Notes: generated by a model from the letters alone, not told the origin. A stretch of DNA of 64,000 bases from Flavobacteriales bacterium (GCA_027067965.1 JAMOUV010000010.1:62001-126000), one strand, 5' to 3'. Positions 37,589 to 47,895 are shown, numbered from the stretch's first letter. Numbers and translations: made by a program.

Positions 37589-38218
37589 TCAATTATTTTT
37601 CACCTTATTGCCGGCCATCATAATCGCTTTATACCAATCCGTTCCGGTCCTGAAGTATTCCTCTTTCAGCGGCACAAAACCCGCTTCTTTCAATACCAAA
37701 TCCTGACGCCGGGTTAAATTACATCCATCGGACAAAGGACGCCAAACCGGGTTGACAATCGTTTGAAATTTGCCGTAGAAAGTGTGATTTCCGGAATGAA
37801 TATGTTCCAATACAAGTAATTTGCCTCCCGGTTTTAATAATTGTTTATACAAGTCCGCCACTTTTCTTTCGTCCTTGACACTACACATCACCAGCATAGA
37901 CACAATAAAATCAAACCGGTCGGGAAGATGCGGTGAAGCCGGTACTTCTTCCACAGCCATATTAAACAAGTGAATATTCGATGCGTTTTTCTTTTTTAGC
38001 GCTTTTTTATACATGGCCGGCGACGGTTCCACGGCAAATACTTCGGCATGCGGCGGGTAGAATTTGAAATTCACTCCCGTTCCCGCTCCCACTTCCAAAA
38101 CCTGTCCATGGGTTTGTGATAACAATTCCTTGCGATGAGCGGTTAAAACTTCTTCCAATGAAGCCAAAAACGGGTCGTAAATTTGCGCCAGTATATGTTG
38201 ATATGCTTTTCTAATCAA
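37589..38218 (-). CDS. Class I SAM-dependent methyltransferase
   Basis: A 209-residue methyltransferase. Motif I LEVGAGTGVNF (about 42-52) binds SAM, VFAVEPSPAM is motif II, and DFIVSMLVMCSV and PGGKLLVLEHIHSG follow as in UbiE- and METTL7-like enzymes. Substrate unknown. It starts 7 bp after the mscS stop on the same strand. Confidence 0.82.
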   Translation of the reverse strand: MIRKAYQHILAQIYDPFLASLEEVLTAHRKELLSQTHGQVLEVGAGTGVNFKFYPPHAEVFAVEPSPAMYKKALKKKNASNIHLFNMAVEEVPASPHLPDRFDFIVSMLVMCSVKDERKVADLYKQLLKPGGKLLVLEHIHSGNHTFYGKFQTIVNPVWRPLSDGCNLTRRQDLVLKEAGFVPLKEEYFRTGTDWYKAIMMAGNKVKNN

Positions 38219-38225
38219 AACCGGA

Positions 38226-39878
38226 TTAATATTTGATGATTTTATTTTTAAATTCCTCCATGGCTTCCTTTAAACGCTTATTAATTTCCTCGTCCGAAAC
38301 GGGATAATCGGGATAAACTGGAGGTTGTCCGGGAAACATTTCCATTTGTAAAGTTTGGGTAGGAAATGCAAAACCGACTCCTAATTTTTCCGCTAATTTC
38401 AAAATACCCAAATGCAAAATATGTCTTCCATGCATTTCTTCGCCCCAATCGTAGGTTTTAAAATATACATTGACCAATATTTGAAGAGAAAAATCTCCGT
38501 AATCAACAAATTCCACATTATATGGGCGCACGTTATAGGGTGTATAATCGGCCGAATTACGTGTCAGCGGATGAAGTTCAATCAGATGTTTGATGCCTTC
38601 GACAAATGCTTCGATCAGATGCGGCGGGGTGTCATAACGAATGCCCAATTTGGTTTGATAACGCCGATAAACCCGCTGCCCTTTGTTGTTGATAGCCATT
38701 TCGGAAAGTTTGCTGTTGGGTACTTTGACCACCGTGGTGTCGGGCGTGCGGACCATCGTGGAACGAAATCCCACTTCTTCCACCGAACCTTCCATATTGT
38801 CGAATGATATCCAATCACCGATACGAAAAGGCCTGTCAATAAAAATCATAAAAGTACCGATCAGGTTTTTGATGGTATCCTGCGATGCCAAGCCCAATGC
38901 CAAACCGCCGATCGATGCCCCGGCCAATACGGCTTTCGGATCGGCTCCGAAAGTAATTAACAGTTTAAATAAACCCAAAATAATTACAATCACCTTCAAG
39001 GTATTGCGCAAAATGGGAACCAACTGATTGTCTAATTTGCTTTGGGTTTTTTCGGTATAGGTTAGATAAAACGACATGCCTACATCGACCAATCGAATAA
39101 ACACAAAGATCCAAAATACAATCTCCGCTATATTTAAGCCGGAAATAATAAACGAACCTACATTGATGGGTAATAATAAACTGGGCAAATATTTTTGAAT
39201 AAAAAACAAGGATATAATATAGGAAAGCGGATCGGAAAATTGATGCAAACGGCGATCAATTCTTTCCACATTCAAACCGAAAGGTGTGAGCCGGTTTTTG
39301 GCAAACCGCAAAATGAAATAAAAAATCTTCCGCACAAAAATATGAAGCAGGTAAGCCAGAATCAATAGTAAAATCAAACCGAACCATTTCCATATTTCAA
39401 GTCCTAAAAATTTAATTTTTAACTCGGGAGGAATTTTATTAATGTAATTGATGCCATAAGGATAGATCTCACTGAAAATGGCATCTATTTTTGAAACGGT
39501 GTATTTGGAATAATACCATTTATCGCCGTATTTTTCCAAGTAAATATCCGGCAAACGGATAGGAAATAACACATAGGCATGTTTGGGAAAAGGAAAATTT
39601 ATGCTATCGGTATAATCGGGATCATTGGGTATGGAAGAATAATCAATCCGCAAACCTCTACCTTCATAAATATATTTGAGTTTCATCGCTTTATCCACGG
39701 CTTCTTCGCCACTCACGCCATATAGCGTCCGCGCCGAGATTTCCGGATGATAATTCGACGGTTTTAAATTTTCCAAATGCGTATATACCGTGCTTCGAGG
39801 AGTAGATAGATCGGTATGCTGGGAAAAAACACTCCACATCCACCCTACCGAAAGAATAAAAAACAAAAATCTTTTCAT
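38226..39878 (-). CDS. MscS-family mechanosensitive channel
   Basis: A 550-residue protein with signal peptide MKRFLFFILSVGWMWSVFSQ, a periplasmic N-terminal domain (about 21-155), about four to five transmembrane helices (about 160-345) and the MscS core. The pore-lining helix is glycine/alanine rich: VLAGASIGGLALGLASQDTIKN, ending near residue 335. It continues with FMIFIDRPFRIGDWI and a cytoplasmic beta/alpha-beta vestibule domain. It releases solutes on hypo-osmotic shock. It is more complex than E. coli MscS (286 residues). Confidence 0.9.
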   Translation of the reverse strand: MKRFLFFILSVGWMWSVFSQHTDLSTPRSTVYTHLENLKPSNYHPEISARTLYGVSGEEAVDKAMKLKYIYEGRGLRIDYSSIPNDPDYTDSINFPFPKHAYVLFPIRLPDIYLEKYGDKWYYSKYTVSKIDAIFSEIYPYGINYINKIPPELKIKFLGLEIWKWFGLILLLILAYLLHIFVRKIFYFILRFAKNRLTPFGLNVERIDRRLHQFSDPLSYIISLFFIQKYLPSLLLPINVGSFIISGLNIAEIVFWIFVFIRLVDVGMSFYLTYTEKTQSKLDNQLVPILRNTLKVIVIILGLFKLLITFGADPKAVLAGASIGGLALGLASQDTIKNLIGTFMIFIDRPFRIGDWISFDNMEGSVEEVGFRSTMVRTPDTTVVKVPNSKLSEMAINNKGQRVYRRYQTKLGIRYDTPPHLIEAFVEGIKHLIELHPLTRNSADYTPYNVRPYNVEFVDYGDFSLQILVNVYFKTYDWGEEMHGRHILHLGILKLAEKLGVGFAFPTQTLQMEMFPGQPPVYPDYPVSDEEINKRLKEAMEEFKNKIIKY

Positions 39879-39900
39879 ATAACCCGCAGAATTATTATGT

Positions 39901-39908
39901 CAAAAATA
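39901..39908 (-). promoter_or_regulatory. -7 element (TATTTTTG) upstream of mscS
   Basis: A perfect TAnnTTTG on the minus strand 22 bp before the ATG; no -33 box is evident. The rest of the gap to 40161 has only a short hairpin (GGACT-GAT-AGTCC, 40033-40045). Confidence 0.4.
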
Positions 39909-40161
39909 AGGAATTATCGGGGATTTATTTTGACTTTCAAGGAAAATGGTAAAACGATTTAAAATTTTGTTTTTTATAATTACAAAACCGGATATTTTTA
40001 CACCTCGACTACCAAAAAAATCGGATATTTTTGGACTGATAGTCCGAAATTGTCGGGTAAGGGGCGTATTATAAATTTGTCATATAAATAATATTCCTTT
40101 TTGTTTTAAATCAACTTCCAATAAAATAAGGATTGAAAAACGGCAAAATCCAGGCCTCTCC

Positions 40162-41715
40162 TTACCTCAAAATCACAAACGGAACTATCATTTCCTGAAG
40201 CGAAATACCCCCGTGTTGGTAGGTATTTTCAAAATAGCGCACGTAATAATTATAATTATTCGGATAAACGAAAAAATAATCTTCCTTGGCAAATATATAG
40301 GTGCCGTTTACATAAGGAGAAGGTAATTTAAAACGCTCCGGATGCCTGCATGCCAATACATGTTTTTCTTCAAAGGTAAGACTGCGCCCGGATTTGTAAC
40401 GTAAATTCAAACTGGTTTCCTTATCACCGATCACCTTGGTCGGTCTTTTTACGTTAATACTTCCATGGTCGGTGGTGATAAAGACTTGTCGTCCTTGCGA
40501 TGCACCCGTTCTGATGATGTCCAGCAGATGAGAATTCTCAAACCAAGTACTTATCAAGGCACGGTAGGCCTTATCGTTGGATGCCAACTCTTTAATCAAA
40601 TCCATTTCGGTTTTGGCATGTGAAATCATATCCACGAAATTATACACCACTACGATAAGGTCTTGGCTTTGAAGCGACTTGATTTGTTTGGCCGTACGTT
40701 CGGCAAAATCCGGATTGAGTATTTTATAAAATTTATAATCGATATCGATTCGCTTTCGTTGAAAAAAAGTTTTTAAAAGTTGGGGCTCGTTCAAATTTTT
40801 TCCTCCTTCTTCATTATCGTCTTTCCACAACGACGGATAATAGCGTTTTATATCCGCAGGCATCATGCCTGCAAAAAGCGAATTGCGGGCATATTGCGTG
40901 GCGGTAGGTAAAATACTATAATAAGTTTTTTCCTCCATTGTGCCGAACATCTCCTTCACGGACGACGAAATGCTGAGCCAATGATCATACCGGAAATTGT
41001 CAATGATTATCAACATGGATTTTTGGCGGGCCGAAGGCAAAAAGTAACGTTCCAATAGATTATGACTCATTACCGGCGCATCATCGTCCGGGCCGAAATT
41101 TTGTATCCAATCTTCGTAATTTTCTTTTATAAATTTAAAAAAACTGCGATTGGCTTCGGTAAGTTGGCCTTCCAGAATTTCCAATAACTGTTCGTCGTCA
41201 ATCTCATCCATTTTAACCGCCCAATGACTCAATTTTTTATATAATTCAGCCCAAGTTTCCGCATCTTTAGCCATAGTGATTTCCATGGCAATACGTCCGA
41301 ATTCGCGCTGATAATCACGGGTGGTTTGCCGGGCGATGAGATTTTTTTTCTGAAATATTTTCTTTAAACTTAAAATAATCTCATTGGGATTAATCGGTTT
41401 GATTAAATAATCGGAAATTTCCTTTCCGATGGCTTCTTCCATTATATTTTCTTCTTCGCTTTTCGTAATCATCACGACCGCCAAGTAAGGTTTCAGTTTT
41501 TTTATTTCTTCCAAGGCCTCCAATCCTTGCATGCCGGGCATTTGCTCGTCCAGTAATATGACATCATAATCTTCCGAAGCAATTTTTTCCAATGCTTCGG
41601 CCGCATATTGGGCCGTATCGAGCCGGTGACCTTTATTTTCCAAAAAGATAATATGGGGCTTTAACAAATCGATTTCATCGTCCACCCATAAAATTTTAAA
41701 ACCTTGCTCTTTCAT
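40162..41715 (-). CDS. porX: PorX-like response regulator with PglZ domain
   Basis: A 517-residue protein. The start at 41715 gives MKEQGFKILWVDDE, the normal receiver N-terminus; the frame from 41787 adds 24 odd residues. The receiver domain (1-125) has the acidic pocket VDDE and the phospho-Asp in VILLDEQMPG (about 54). A helical linker leads to a C-terminal PglZ domain of the alkaline-phosphatase superfamily (about 215-517), with DNFRYDHW and FITTDHGS as metal-binding segments. This receiver-PglZ architecture is PorX, which controls type IX secretion and acts with PorY and SigP. The PorY-like kinase is at 2601-3764. Confidence 0.92.
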   Translation of the reverse strand: MKEQGFKILWVDDEIDLLKPHIIFLENKGHRLDTAQYAAEALEKIASEDYDVILLDEQMPGMQGLEALEEIKKLKPYLAVVMITKSEEENIMEEAIGKEISDYLIKPINPNEIILSLKKIFQKKNLIARQTTRDYQREFGRIAMEITMAKDAETWAELYKKLSHWAVKMDEIDDEQLLEILEGQLTEANRSFFKFIKENYEDWIQNFGPDDDAPVMSHNLLERYFLPSARQKSMLIIIDNFRYDHWLSISSSVKEMFGTMEEKTYYSILPTATQYARNSLFAGMMPADIKRYYPSLWKDDNEEGGKNLNEPQLLKTFFQRKRIDIDYKFYKILNPDFAERTAKQIKSLQSQDLIVVVYNFVDMISHAKTEMDLIKELASNDKAYRALISTWFENSHLLDIIRTGASQGRQVFITTDHGSINVKRPTKVIGDKETSLNLRYKSGRSLTFEEKHVLACRHPERFKLPSPYVNGTYIFAKEDYFFVYPNNYNYYVRYFENTYQHGGISLQEMIVPFVILR

Positions 41716-41824
41716 AATTTTTTTAATTTTTATTTTTCCAATCCTTCTCCGCTCATTTTTTCGGCATCTAATTGATTCTAAAATCATTATAAAAAAACAA
41801 ATGCCGTGTATAATTTAATCTTTT

Positions 41825-41832
41825 TACCTTTG
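41825..41832 (+). promoter_or_regulatory. -7 element (TACCTTTG) upstream of HD gene
   Basis: A perfect TAnnTTTG 17 bp before the TTG start codon of the HD-domain gene, within the 133-bp divergent gap with porX. Confidence 0.5.
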
Positions 41833-41848
41833 TGTAAAATTAGATATT

Positions 41849-43063
41849 TTGAATACCAAATATAAAATAATTAACGACCCTGTACATGGTTTTATTTCAA
41901 TTTCCTCTCCGGAAATTCTTCGTTTGATAGATCATCCTTTTTTTCAACGCCTGCGATATATTTCTCAAATGGGTTTATCTTATTTGGTTTATCCCGGTGC
42001 CCATCATACCCGATTACAACACGCAATAGGCGCCATGTACCTGATGAACCGCGCCGTAGATGTACTACGAACCAAAAACATTCAAATTTCCGACGAAGAA
42101 AAAGAAGCCGTCATGTCGGCCATATTATTGCATGACATCGGACACGGCCCTTTTTCGCATGCGCTGGAATACGCCATTATTCAAAACATCCGTCACGAAA
42201 CCCTTTCCATGGTAATCATGGAACAACTCAACCGGGAATTAAACGGCCGCTTGGACTTGGCGCTTTCCATTTTCAAAGATGAATATCCCAAAAAATTTCT
42301 TCACGAATTAATTAGCAGTCAATTGGATACGGACAGGTTGGATTATTTGCAGCGGGATAGTTTCTTTACCGGTGTGATTGAAGGCCGCATCAATGCCGAA
42401 CGGATTATCGAAATGCTAAATGTATCGGACAACTTGCTGACGGTGGACGAAAAAGGCATTTATTCGGTAGAAAAATTCATTGTTTCCCGAAGATTTATGT
42501 ATTGGCAAGTCTATTTTCATAAAACTTCATTTATGTTTGAAAAAATATTGGAACAAACCCTCCGGCGGGCCAAAATATTGTTTCAATCCGGCACACATAT
42601 TTTTCTGGACAATGACCTGAAATTCTTCTTCGAAAAAAATCATTTCCAACCCGACGAGGAAACCCTCATGCAATTTGCCAAAATTACCGATGCCGACATC
42701 TTGATTCATTTAAAAAAATGGACTACCCATTCCGATAAGATTCTCTCCTTCTTGGCAAAGACCATTATTGAACGAAAACCTATGAAAATAGAAATCTCTC
42801 CCGTTCCTTTCGATGAAGCGGTTATTAAAGAAATAAAAGAAAAAAGCAAACGTTATTTTAGTATCAACGATTCGGAAGTAAGTTATTTGGTACTTCACGG
42901 AGAAATGAGCCATATCGCATATGACAGAGCGCAAAATCCCATACGAATCCAAATGAAAACCGGTGAATTAAAAGAATTTTCCGAAACAACGGATTATTCC
43001 TACATCCGGGCTTTGTCACATAAAGTATCGAAGTTTTATTTGATTTATGCTAAAAATCTTTAA
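41849..43063 (+). CDS. HD-domain phosphohydrolase (dGTPase/SAMHD1-like)
   Basis: A 404-residue HD protein. The start is TTG at 41849 (TTG AAT ACC AAA), which yields the usual family N-terminus (K-I-I-N-DPVHGFI). The metal motifs are H in HHTRLQHAIGAM (about 52-60), HD in LLHDIGHGPFSH (about 92), and a distal Asp in SQLDTDRLDYLQRD. Relatives hydrolyse deoxynucleoside triphosphates or nucleotide second messengers. It is followed 20 bp later by lpxD, so it may share that operon. Confidence 0.85.
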   Translation: MNTKYKIINDPVHGFISISSPEILRLIDHPFFQRLRYISQMGLSYLVYPGAHHTRLQHAIGAMYLMNRAVDVLRTKNIQISDEEKEAVMSAILLHDIGHGPFSHALEYAIIQNIRHETLSMVIMEQLNRELNGRLDLALSIFKDEYPKKFLHELISSQLDTDRLDYLQRDSFFTGVIEGRINAERIIEMLNVSDNLLTVDEKGIYSVEKFIVSRRFMYWQVYFHKTSFMFEKILEQTLRRAKILFQSGTHIFLDNDLKFFFEKNHFQPDEETLMQFAKITDADILIHLKKWTTHSDKILSFLAKTIIERKPMKIEISPVPFDEAVIKEIKEKSKRYFSINDSEVSYLVLHGEMSHIAYDRAQNPIRIQMKTGELKEFSETTDYSYIRALSHKVSKFYLIYAKNL

Positions 43064-43069
43064 AATTAT

Positions 43070-43077
43070 TACATTTG
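43070..43077 (+). promoter_or_regulatory. -7 element (TACATTTG) immediately before lpxD
   Basis: A perfect TAnnTTTG ending 6 bp before the lpxD ATG. Transcription from it would give an almost leaderless mRNA for the lpxD-lpxC/fabZ-lpxA-efp operon. No -33 box at normal distance. Confidence 0.4.
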
Positions 43078-43083
43078 CAATTA

Positions 43084-44121
43084 ATGAAAGTAACCACACA
43101 AAAAATCGCCGATTTATTAAAAGGAGAACTGGTAGGGAGCGGAGATATTCCCATCACCGAACTTGCCAAAATTGAAGAAGCCCGCGAGGGGGCCATTACC
43201 TTTCTGGCCAACCCCCGATACACGCCTTTTGTTTATACCACCAAGGCCTCTGCCATAGTGGTAAGCAAGGATTTTGTACCGGAAAAGCCCATTAAGCCCG
43301 TTCTGATAAAAGTGGACGACCCCTATAGCGCCTTCACCGATTTGCTCGAATGGTATAACGATACATCCGCCCAAAGAACCGGCATTGAAGCCCATTCCTT
43401 TATCCACCCTTCGGCCCGATTAGGCAAAAACGTGTATATCGGCGCATTTACCTACGTGGACGAACAAGCCGAAATCGGCAATAATGTAAAAATCTATCCG
43501 CAAGTATTTATAGGTGCCAACGTAAAAATCGGCGATAATACCATTCTCTATCCCGGCGTGAAAATTTATCACGATTGTAAAATAGGCAATAATTGTATTA
43601 TTCATTCGGGAGCAATCATCGGGTCGGACGGATTCGGCTTCGCCCCTAACGGAACAAACTATAAAAAAATTCCGCAAATCGGTAATGTGGTCATTGAAGA
43701 TAATGTGGAAATAGGTGCCAACACGACCATAGACCGCGCCACCCTCGGTTCGACCATCATTCATTCGGGTGTGAAATTGGATAACCAAATTCAAATCGGT
43801 CATAATGTGGAAATCGGCGAAAATACGGTCATTGCCGCCCAAACGGGCATTTCGGGCTCTAGCAAAATCGGAAAAAATTGCCAATTCGGCGGGCAAATAG
43901 GCATTGCCGGTCATCTGCGCATCGGAGATAACGTAAAAGTCGGCGCCAAAGCGGGTGTAACCAGAAATGTAAAAGACGGGGAAGTCCTCATCGGCGCACC
44001 GGCCATCCTAGCCGACCAATTCCGAAAATCATCCATATTATTTAAAAAATTACCCGAACTTTACGAAGACATTAAAGAATTGAAAAAAATTATTTCCCAA
44101 AAAAAATTAAAGAATGGCTAA
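43084..44121 (+). CDS. lpxD: UDP-3-O-acylglucosamine N-acyltransferase
   Basis: A 345-residue protein started at ATG 43084. The N-terminal uridine-binding domain (1-100) is followed by a left-handed beta-helix of hexapeptide repeats (IGNNVKIYPQVFIGANVKIG and many more) and a C-terminal helix. The catalytic His is in LDNQIQIGHNVEIG (about 240). It adds the second acyl chain in lipid A synthesis. lpxC-fabZ overlaps its 3' end by 8 bp. Confidence 0.94.
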   Translation: MKVTTQKIADLLKGELVGSGDIPITELAKIEEAREGAITFLANPRYTPFVYTTKASAIVVSKDFVPEKPIKPVLIKVDDPYSAFTDLLEWYNDTSAQRTGIEAHSFIHPSARLGKNVYIGAFTYVDEQAEIGNNVKIYPQVFIGANVKIGDNTILYPGVKIYHDCKIGNNCIIHSGAIIGSDGFGFAPNGTNYKKIPQIGNVVIEDNVEIGANTTIDRATLGSTIIHSGVKLDNQIQIGHNVEIGENTVIAAQTGISGSSKIGKNCQFGGQIGIAGHLRIGDNVKVGAKAGVTRNVKDGEVLIGAPAILADQFRKSSILFKKLPELYEDIKELKKIISQKKLKNG

Positions 44122-45514
44122 ACAAAAAACCATTGCGAAACCTGTATCCGTCACGGATGTAGGACTTCATACCGGAAGAAAAGTAACAATGCGTCTTATC
44201 CCCGCTCCCCCCAATCAGGGAATTTTGTTTGTTCGAACCGATTTGGAAGGCAAGCCCGAAATTGAAGCATCGGCCGATTTGGTATCCGATACCATGCGAG
44301 GCACCACTTTGGAAAAAAAAGGTGTGCGAGTCCATACCGTAGAGCATATTTTGGCTGCCATTACCGGTATGGATTTGGACAATATCATTATAGAACTTAA
44401 TGAATCGGAAGTGCCCATTATGGACGGCTCGGCCATGCCTTTTGTAGAACTTATCGAAAAGGCCGGCATCGTCGAACAAAATGCCGAACGGGAAGAATAT
44501 GTCGTCAAGCAAAATATTTCATACGTAGATCCTGAAACGGGTAGCGAAATTATTTTAATGCCTTCGGATAAATTTCAAGTTACCTGCATGGTGGACTTCG
44601 GCACCAAAGTTTTAGGCACACAAAATGCCTACTTACAAGACTTGGCCGATTTTAAGGAACAAATCGCTTCGGCACGCACATTCAGTTTTTTACATGAATT
44701 GGAAATGTTACTTCGCAGTGGTTTAATCAAAGGGGGCAATCTGAACAATGCCATCGTATTTGTGGACAAAGAATTGGATTCTTCTACCATGCAACTGCTT
44801 AAAAAAGTGCTTGGTCGCGAGGACATTCAAGTAAAACCCAACGGCATATTAAATAATCTTTCTTTGCGTTGGCCCAATGAAGCCGCCCGGCATAAACTTT
44901 TGGATATCATCGGCGATCTGACATTGGTCGGCACCAAAATTCGCGGTAAAATCATTGCCAATAAACCCGGGCATAGAATTAATGTGGCATTCGCCAAAAA
45001 ATTGCGTAAAATTATCAAAAAAGAAAAACGCGATAATGTGCCCGACATCGATTTACACGCCGAACCGCTATATGATTTGATCGAAATTCGTAAACGGCTG
45101 CCCCATCGTCATCCTTTCTTATTGGTGGACAAAATTTTCGAACTCACCGACAAACATGTAACCGGTGTAAAAAACGTGACTTTCAACGAATTCTTTTTTC
45201 CGGGACATTTTCCCGCCGAACCCGTGATGCCCGGTGTGCTCATCTTGGAATCCATGGCTCAAACAGGTGGAATTCTGGTATTGGACACCGTGGAAGACCC
45301 GGAAAATTATTTGACCTACTTCTTGAAAATGAATAATGTCAAATTTAAAAGAAAGGTGCGTCCGGGCGATACTTTAATTATGAAAGCGGAATTACTGGAA
45401 CCTATCCGCCGCGGCATTTGCCGCATGCAGGCCTACGCTTATGCTAACAATAAATTGGTAGCGGAAGCGGAAATGGTTGCCCAAATTGTTCATAAAGACA
45501 AAATACAAACCTGA
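44114..45514 (+). CDS. lpxC-fabZ: Bifunctional UDP-acyl-GlcNAc deacetylase / 3-hydroxyacyl-ACP dehydratase
   Basis: A 466-residue fusion. LpxC (about 1-305) removes the N-acetyl group in the committed lipid A step. Its zinc-site segment is HTVEHILAAITG (about 75), and KGGNLNNAIVF lies near 210. FabZ (about 318-466) dehydrates 3-hydroxyacyl-ACP: LPHRHPFLLVDKI, then FPGHFPAEPVMPGVL with the catalytic His, and ESMAQ. The fusion is standard in Bacteroidota and ties fatty-acid flux to lipid A. Overlaps with lpxD, and lpxA follows 3 bp later. Confidence 0.96.
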   Translation: MAKQKTIAKPVSVTDVGLHTGRKVTMRLIPAPPNQGILFVRTDLEGKPEIEASADLVSDTMRGTTLEKKGVRVHTVEHILAAITGMDLDNIIIELNESEVPIMDGSAMPFVELIEKAGIVEQNAEREEYVVKQNISYVDPETGSEIILMPSDKFQVTCMVDFGTKVLGTQNAYLQDLADFKEQIASARTFSFLHELEMLLRSGLIKGGNLNNAIVFVDKELDSSTMQLLKKVLGREDIQVKPNGILNNLSLRWPNEAARHKLLDIIGDLTLVGTKIRGKIIANKPGHRINVAFAKKLRKIIKKEKRDNVPDIDLHAEPLYDLIEIRKRLPHRHPFLLVDKIFELTDKHVTGVKNVTFNEFFFPGHFPAEPVMPGVLILESMAQTGGILVLDTVEDPENYLTYFLKMNNVKFKRKVRPGDTLIMKAELLEPIRRGICRMQAYAYANNKLVAEAEMVAQIVHKDKIQT

Positions 45515-45517
45515 TTT

Positions 45518-46318
45518 ATGATTTCACCCTTAGCATTTGTCCACCCCGAAGCACAACTCGGCGAAAACGTCATTGTGCATCCGTTCAGTTATATTGACAA
45601 AAACGTAGTGATCGGAGACCATACGGAAATAGGCCCCAATGCCACCATATATTACGGCAGCCGCATCGGAAAACACGGCAAAATTTTTCCCGGTGCCGTC
45701 GTAGGTGCCATTCCGCAAGATCTTAAATTCGAAGGTGAAGAAAGTTTAGCCATAATCGGTGATTATGTCACCATCAGAGAAAATGCCACTATAAACCGCG
45801 GCACCAAAGCCAGTGGCAAAACCGTGGTAGGAAACCATGTGCTTATTATGGCCAATGCACACATTGCTCATGACTGTATTCTCGAAGATCATGTCATTAT
45901 AGTAAATAACGTAGGATTGGCCGGCCACGTTGAAATAGGCGAATGGACTATTCTCGGCGGAATGGCTGCCGTTCAACAATTCGTAAAAATAGGTCCACAT
46001 GTCATGGTATCGGGCGGTTCGCTGGTCAGGAAAGATGTGCCTCCCTTTGTACGGGTAGCCAAGGAGCCCTTGCAATACGTAGGAATAAATTCCATCGGGC
46101 TGCGTCGAAGAGGTTTCAGTGAAGAAAAAATTCGCGAAATTCAAGATATTTACCGCGTATTATACCTCAGCGGAATGAATATATCCAAAGCATTGGATTA
46201 CATCGAAAAAGAATTGCCCGTATCTCCGGAACGGGATTTGATAATAGATTTTATAAAAAATTCAACAAAAGGAATAGTAAGAGGAAAATTTATTACACAA
46301 GAAGAAAAAAATCAATAA
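45518..46318 (+). CDS. lpxA: UDP-GlcNAc O-acyltransferase
   Basis: A 266-residue hexapeptide-repeat beta-helix protein (FVHPEAQLGENVIVHPFSYI onward). The catalytic His lies in MANAHIAHDCILEDH (about 123). GGMAAVQQFVKIG and RVAKEPLQYVGINSIGLRRRGF are the LpxA-specific substrate segments. It starts lipid A synthesis by O-acylating UDP-GlcNAc. The C-terminal helices (about 190-266) complete the trimer fold. Confidence 0.95.
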   Translation: MISPLAFVHPEAQLGENVIVHPFSYIDKNVVIGDHTEIGPNATIYYGSRIGKHGKIFPGAVVGAIPQDLKFEGEESLAIIGDYVTIRENATINRGTKASGKTVVGNHVLIMANAHIAHDCILEDHVIIVNNVGLAGHVEIGEWTILGGMAAVQQFVKIGPHVMVSGGSLVRKDVPPFVRVAKEPLQYVGINSIGLRRRGFSEEKIREIQDIYRVLYLSGMNISKALDYIEKELPVSPERDLIIDFIKNSTKGIVRGKFITQEEKNQ

Positions 46319-46321
46319 AAT

Positions 46322-46885
46322 ATGGCATCAACATCAGACATACGAAAAGGTTTGTGCATCAGACACAATAACGACATTTACAAAATCATCGATTTTTTAC
46401 ACGTCAAGCCCGGTAAAGGACCGGCCTTCGTACGAACCAAAATCAAAAGTTTAACCACCGGTAAAGTATTGGATTTAACCATTCCCGCCGGTCATAAAAT
46501 CGAAGATGTACGCGTGGAAACACGAAAATTCCAATACCTCTATAATGACGGGGAATATTATCATTTTATGGACGAAGAAACTTTCGACCAAATCCAACTA
46601 CCGGAAAGTGCTATTGACAACCCTCAATTTCTAAAGGAAGGCGAAACGGTAACGATTCTCATTCAAACCGAAAACCAAACGCCACTCACCCTGGAAATGC
46701 CGGCAAGCGTCATATTGGAGGTTACACATACCGAACCGGGAGTAAAAGGCAATACGGCTACCAACGCCACTAAACCGGCCACTTTGGAAACAGGCGCCCA
46801 AGTAAAAGTCCCCCTCTTCATTAACGAAGGCGACAAAATAAAAATCAATACCGAAACAGGCGATTATATCGAAAGAGTAAAATAG
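46322..46885 (+). CDS. efp: Translation elongation factor P
   Basis: A 187-residue protein with the three beta domains of EF-P: KOW-like (1-65), OB (66-128) and C-terminal OB (130-187, ending GDKIKINTETGDYIERVK). The loop KPGKGPAF (about residue 32) carries the Lys that is modified in many bacteria. It rescues ribosomes stalled at polyproline. It starts 3 bp after lpxA and closes the operon. Confidence 0.95.
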   Translation: MASTSDIRKGLCIRHNNDIYKIIDFLHVKPGKGPAFVRTKIKSLTTGKVLDLTIPAGHKIEDVRVETRKFQYLYNDGEYYHFMDEETFDQIQLPESAIDNPQFLKEGETVTILIQTENQTPLTLEMPASVILEVTHTEPGVKGNTATNATKPATLETGAQVKVPLFINEGDKIKINTETGDYIERVK

Positions 46886-46953
46886 AAAAACTGATTTTTG
46901 CCAATTGTTTTTTCTATTTATTTTATCATCTTGCGTAGCAAAATCATGTAGAA

Positions 46954-47838
46954 ATGAGTGTACTTGTTAACAAAGATTCAAAAGTAATTGTACAGGGCTT
47001 TACCGGTTCCGAAGGGACCTTCCATGCCCAACAAATGATAGATTACGGCACCAATATCGTAGGAGGCGTAACGCCCGGAAAAGGCGGACAAACACATCTG
47101 GGACGTCCCGTGTTCAACACGGTCAAGGAAGCCGTCGATGCCACCGGTGCCGACGTATCCATTATATTCGTTCCACCGGCATTCGCCGCCGATGCCATCA
47201 AAGAAGCCGCCGACGCCGGAATAAAGGTGATCGTCGCCATTACCGAAGGTATTCCGGTGGCCGACATGGTCAAAACTAAAGATTATGTGGACCGTCGCGG
47301 TGTTCGATTGGTAGGGCCTAACTGTCCCGGTGTAATCACGCCCGGCGAAGCCAAAGTGGGCATCATGCCCGGCTTTGTATTCAAGAAAGGCCGTGTGGGT
47401 TTGGTATCCAAATCCGGCACACTCACCTACGAAGCCGCCGACCAAATCGTGAAACAAGGATTGGGCATTTCCACCGCCATCGGTATCGGAGGCGACCCCA
47501 TTATCGGTACCACTACCAAGGAAGCCGTGGAAATGTTTATGAATGATCCGGAAACCGATGCCATTGTGATGATTGGAGAAATAGGCGGAAACTTGGAAGC
47601 CGAAGCGGCCAAATACATCAAAGAAACCGGCAACAAAAAACCCGTCGTGGCCTTCATCGCCGGACAAACGGCTCCCAAAGGACGCACCATGGGACATGCC
47701 GGCGCCATTGTAGGCGGCAAAAACGACACGGCCCAAGCCAAAATGGAGATTCTCCGGGCACACGGTGTTCATGTAGTGGAATCACCGGCCAAAATCGGCG
47801 AAACCGTGGCCAAAGTGTTGAGGGAAAGCAAAAAATAA
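46954..47838 (+). CDS. sucD: Succinate-CoA ligase subunit alpha
   Basis: A 294-residue alpha subunit that binds CoA and carries the phospho-His. The N-terminal Rossmann domain has [14 protein letters not shown] and [28 protein letters not shown] follows. The phosphorylated His is in [10 protein letters not shown] (about 248). It makes succinate and ATP or GTP from succinyl-CoA in the TCA cycle. sucC is not adjacent. Confidence 0.95.
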   Translation: MSVLVNKDSKVIVQGFTGSEGTFHAQQMIDYGTNIVGGVTPGKGGQTHLGRPVFNTVKEAVDATGADVSIIFVPPAFAADAIKEAADAGIKVIVAITEGIPVADMVKTKDYVDRRGVRLVGPNCPGVITPGEAKVGIMPGFVFKKGRVGLVSKSGTLTYEAADQIVKQGLGISTAIGIGGDPIIGTTTKEAVEMFMNDPETDAIVMIGEIGGNLEAEAAKYIKETGNKKPVVAFIAGQTAPKGRTMGHAGAIVGGKNDTAQAKMEILRAHGVHVVESPAKIGETVAKVLRESKK

Positions 47839-47864
47839 GATTCAAATTATTTTGATTTTTATAT

Positions 47865-47895
47865 GGACACAATCTTTCCGGTTGTGTCCTTTTTT
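47865..47895 (+). terminator. Rho-independent terminator of sucD
   Basis: An 8-bp perfect stem GGACACAA / TTGTGTCC (47865-47872, 47882-47889) with a 9-nt loop, followed by a run of T. Confidence 0.88.
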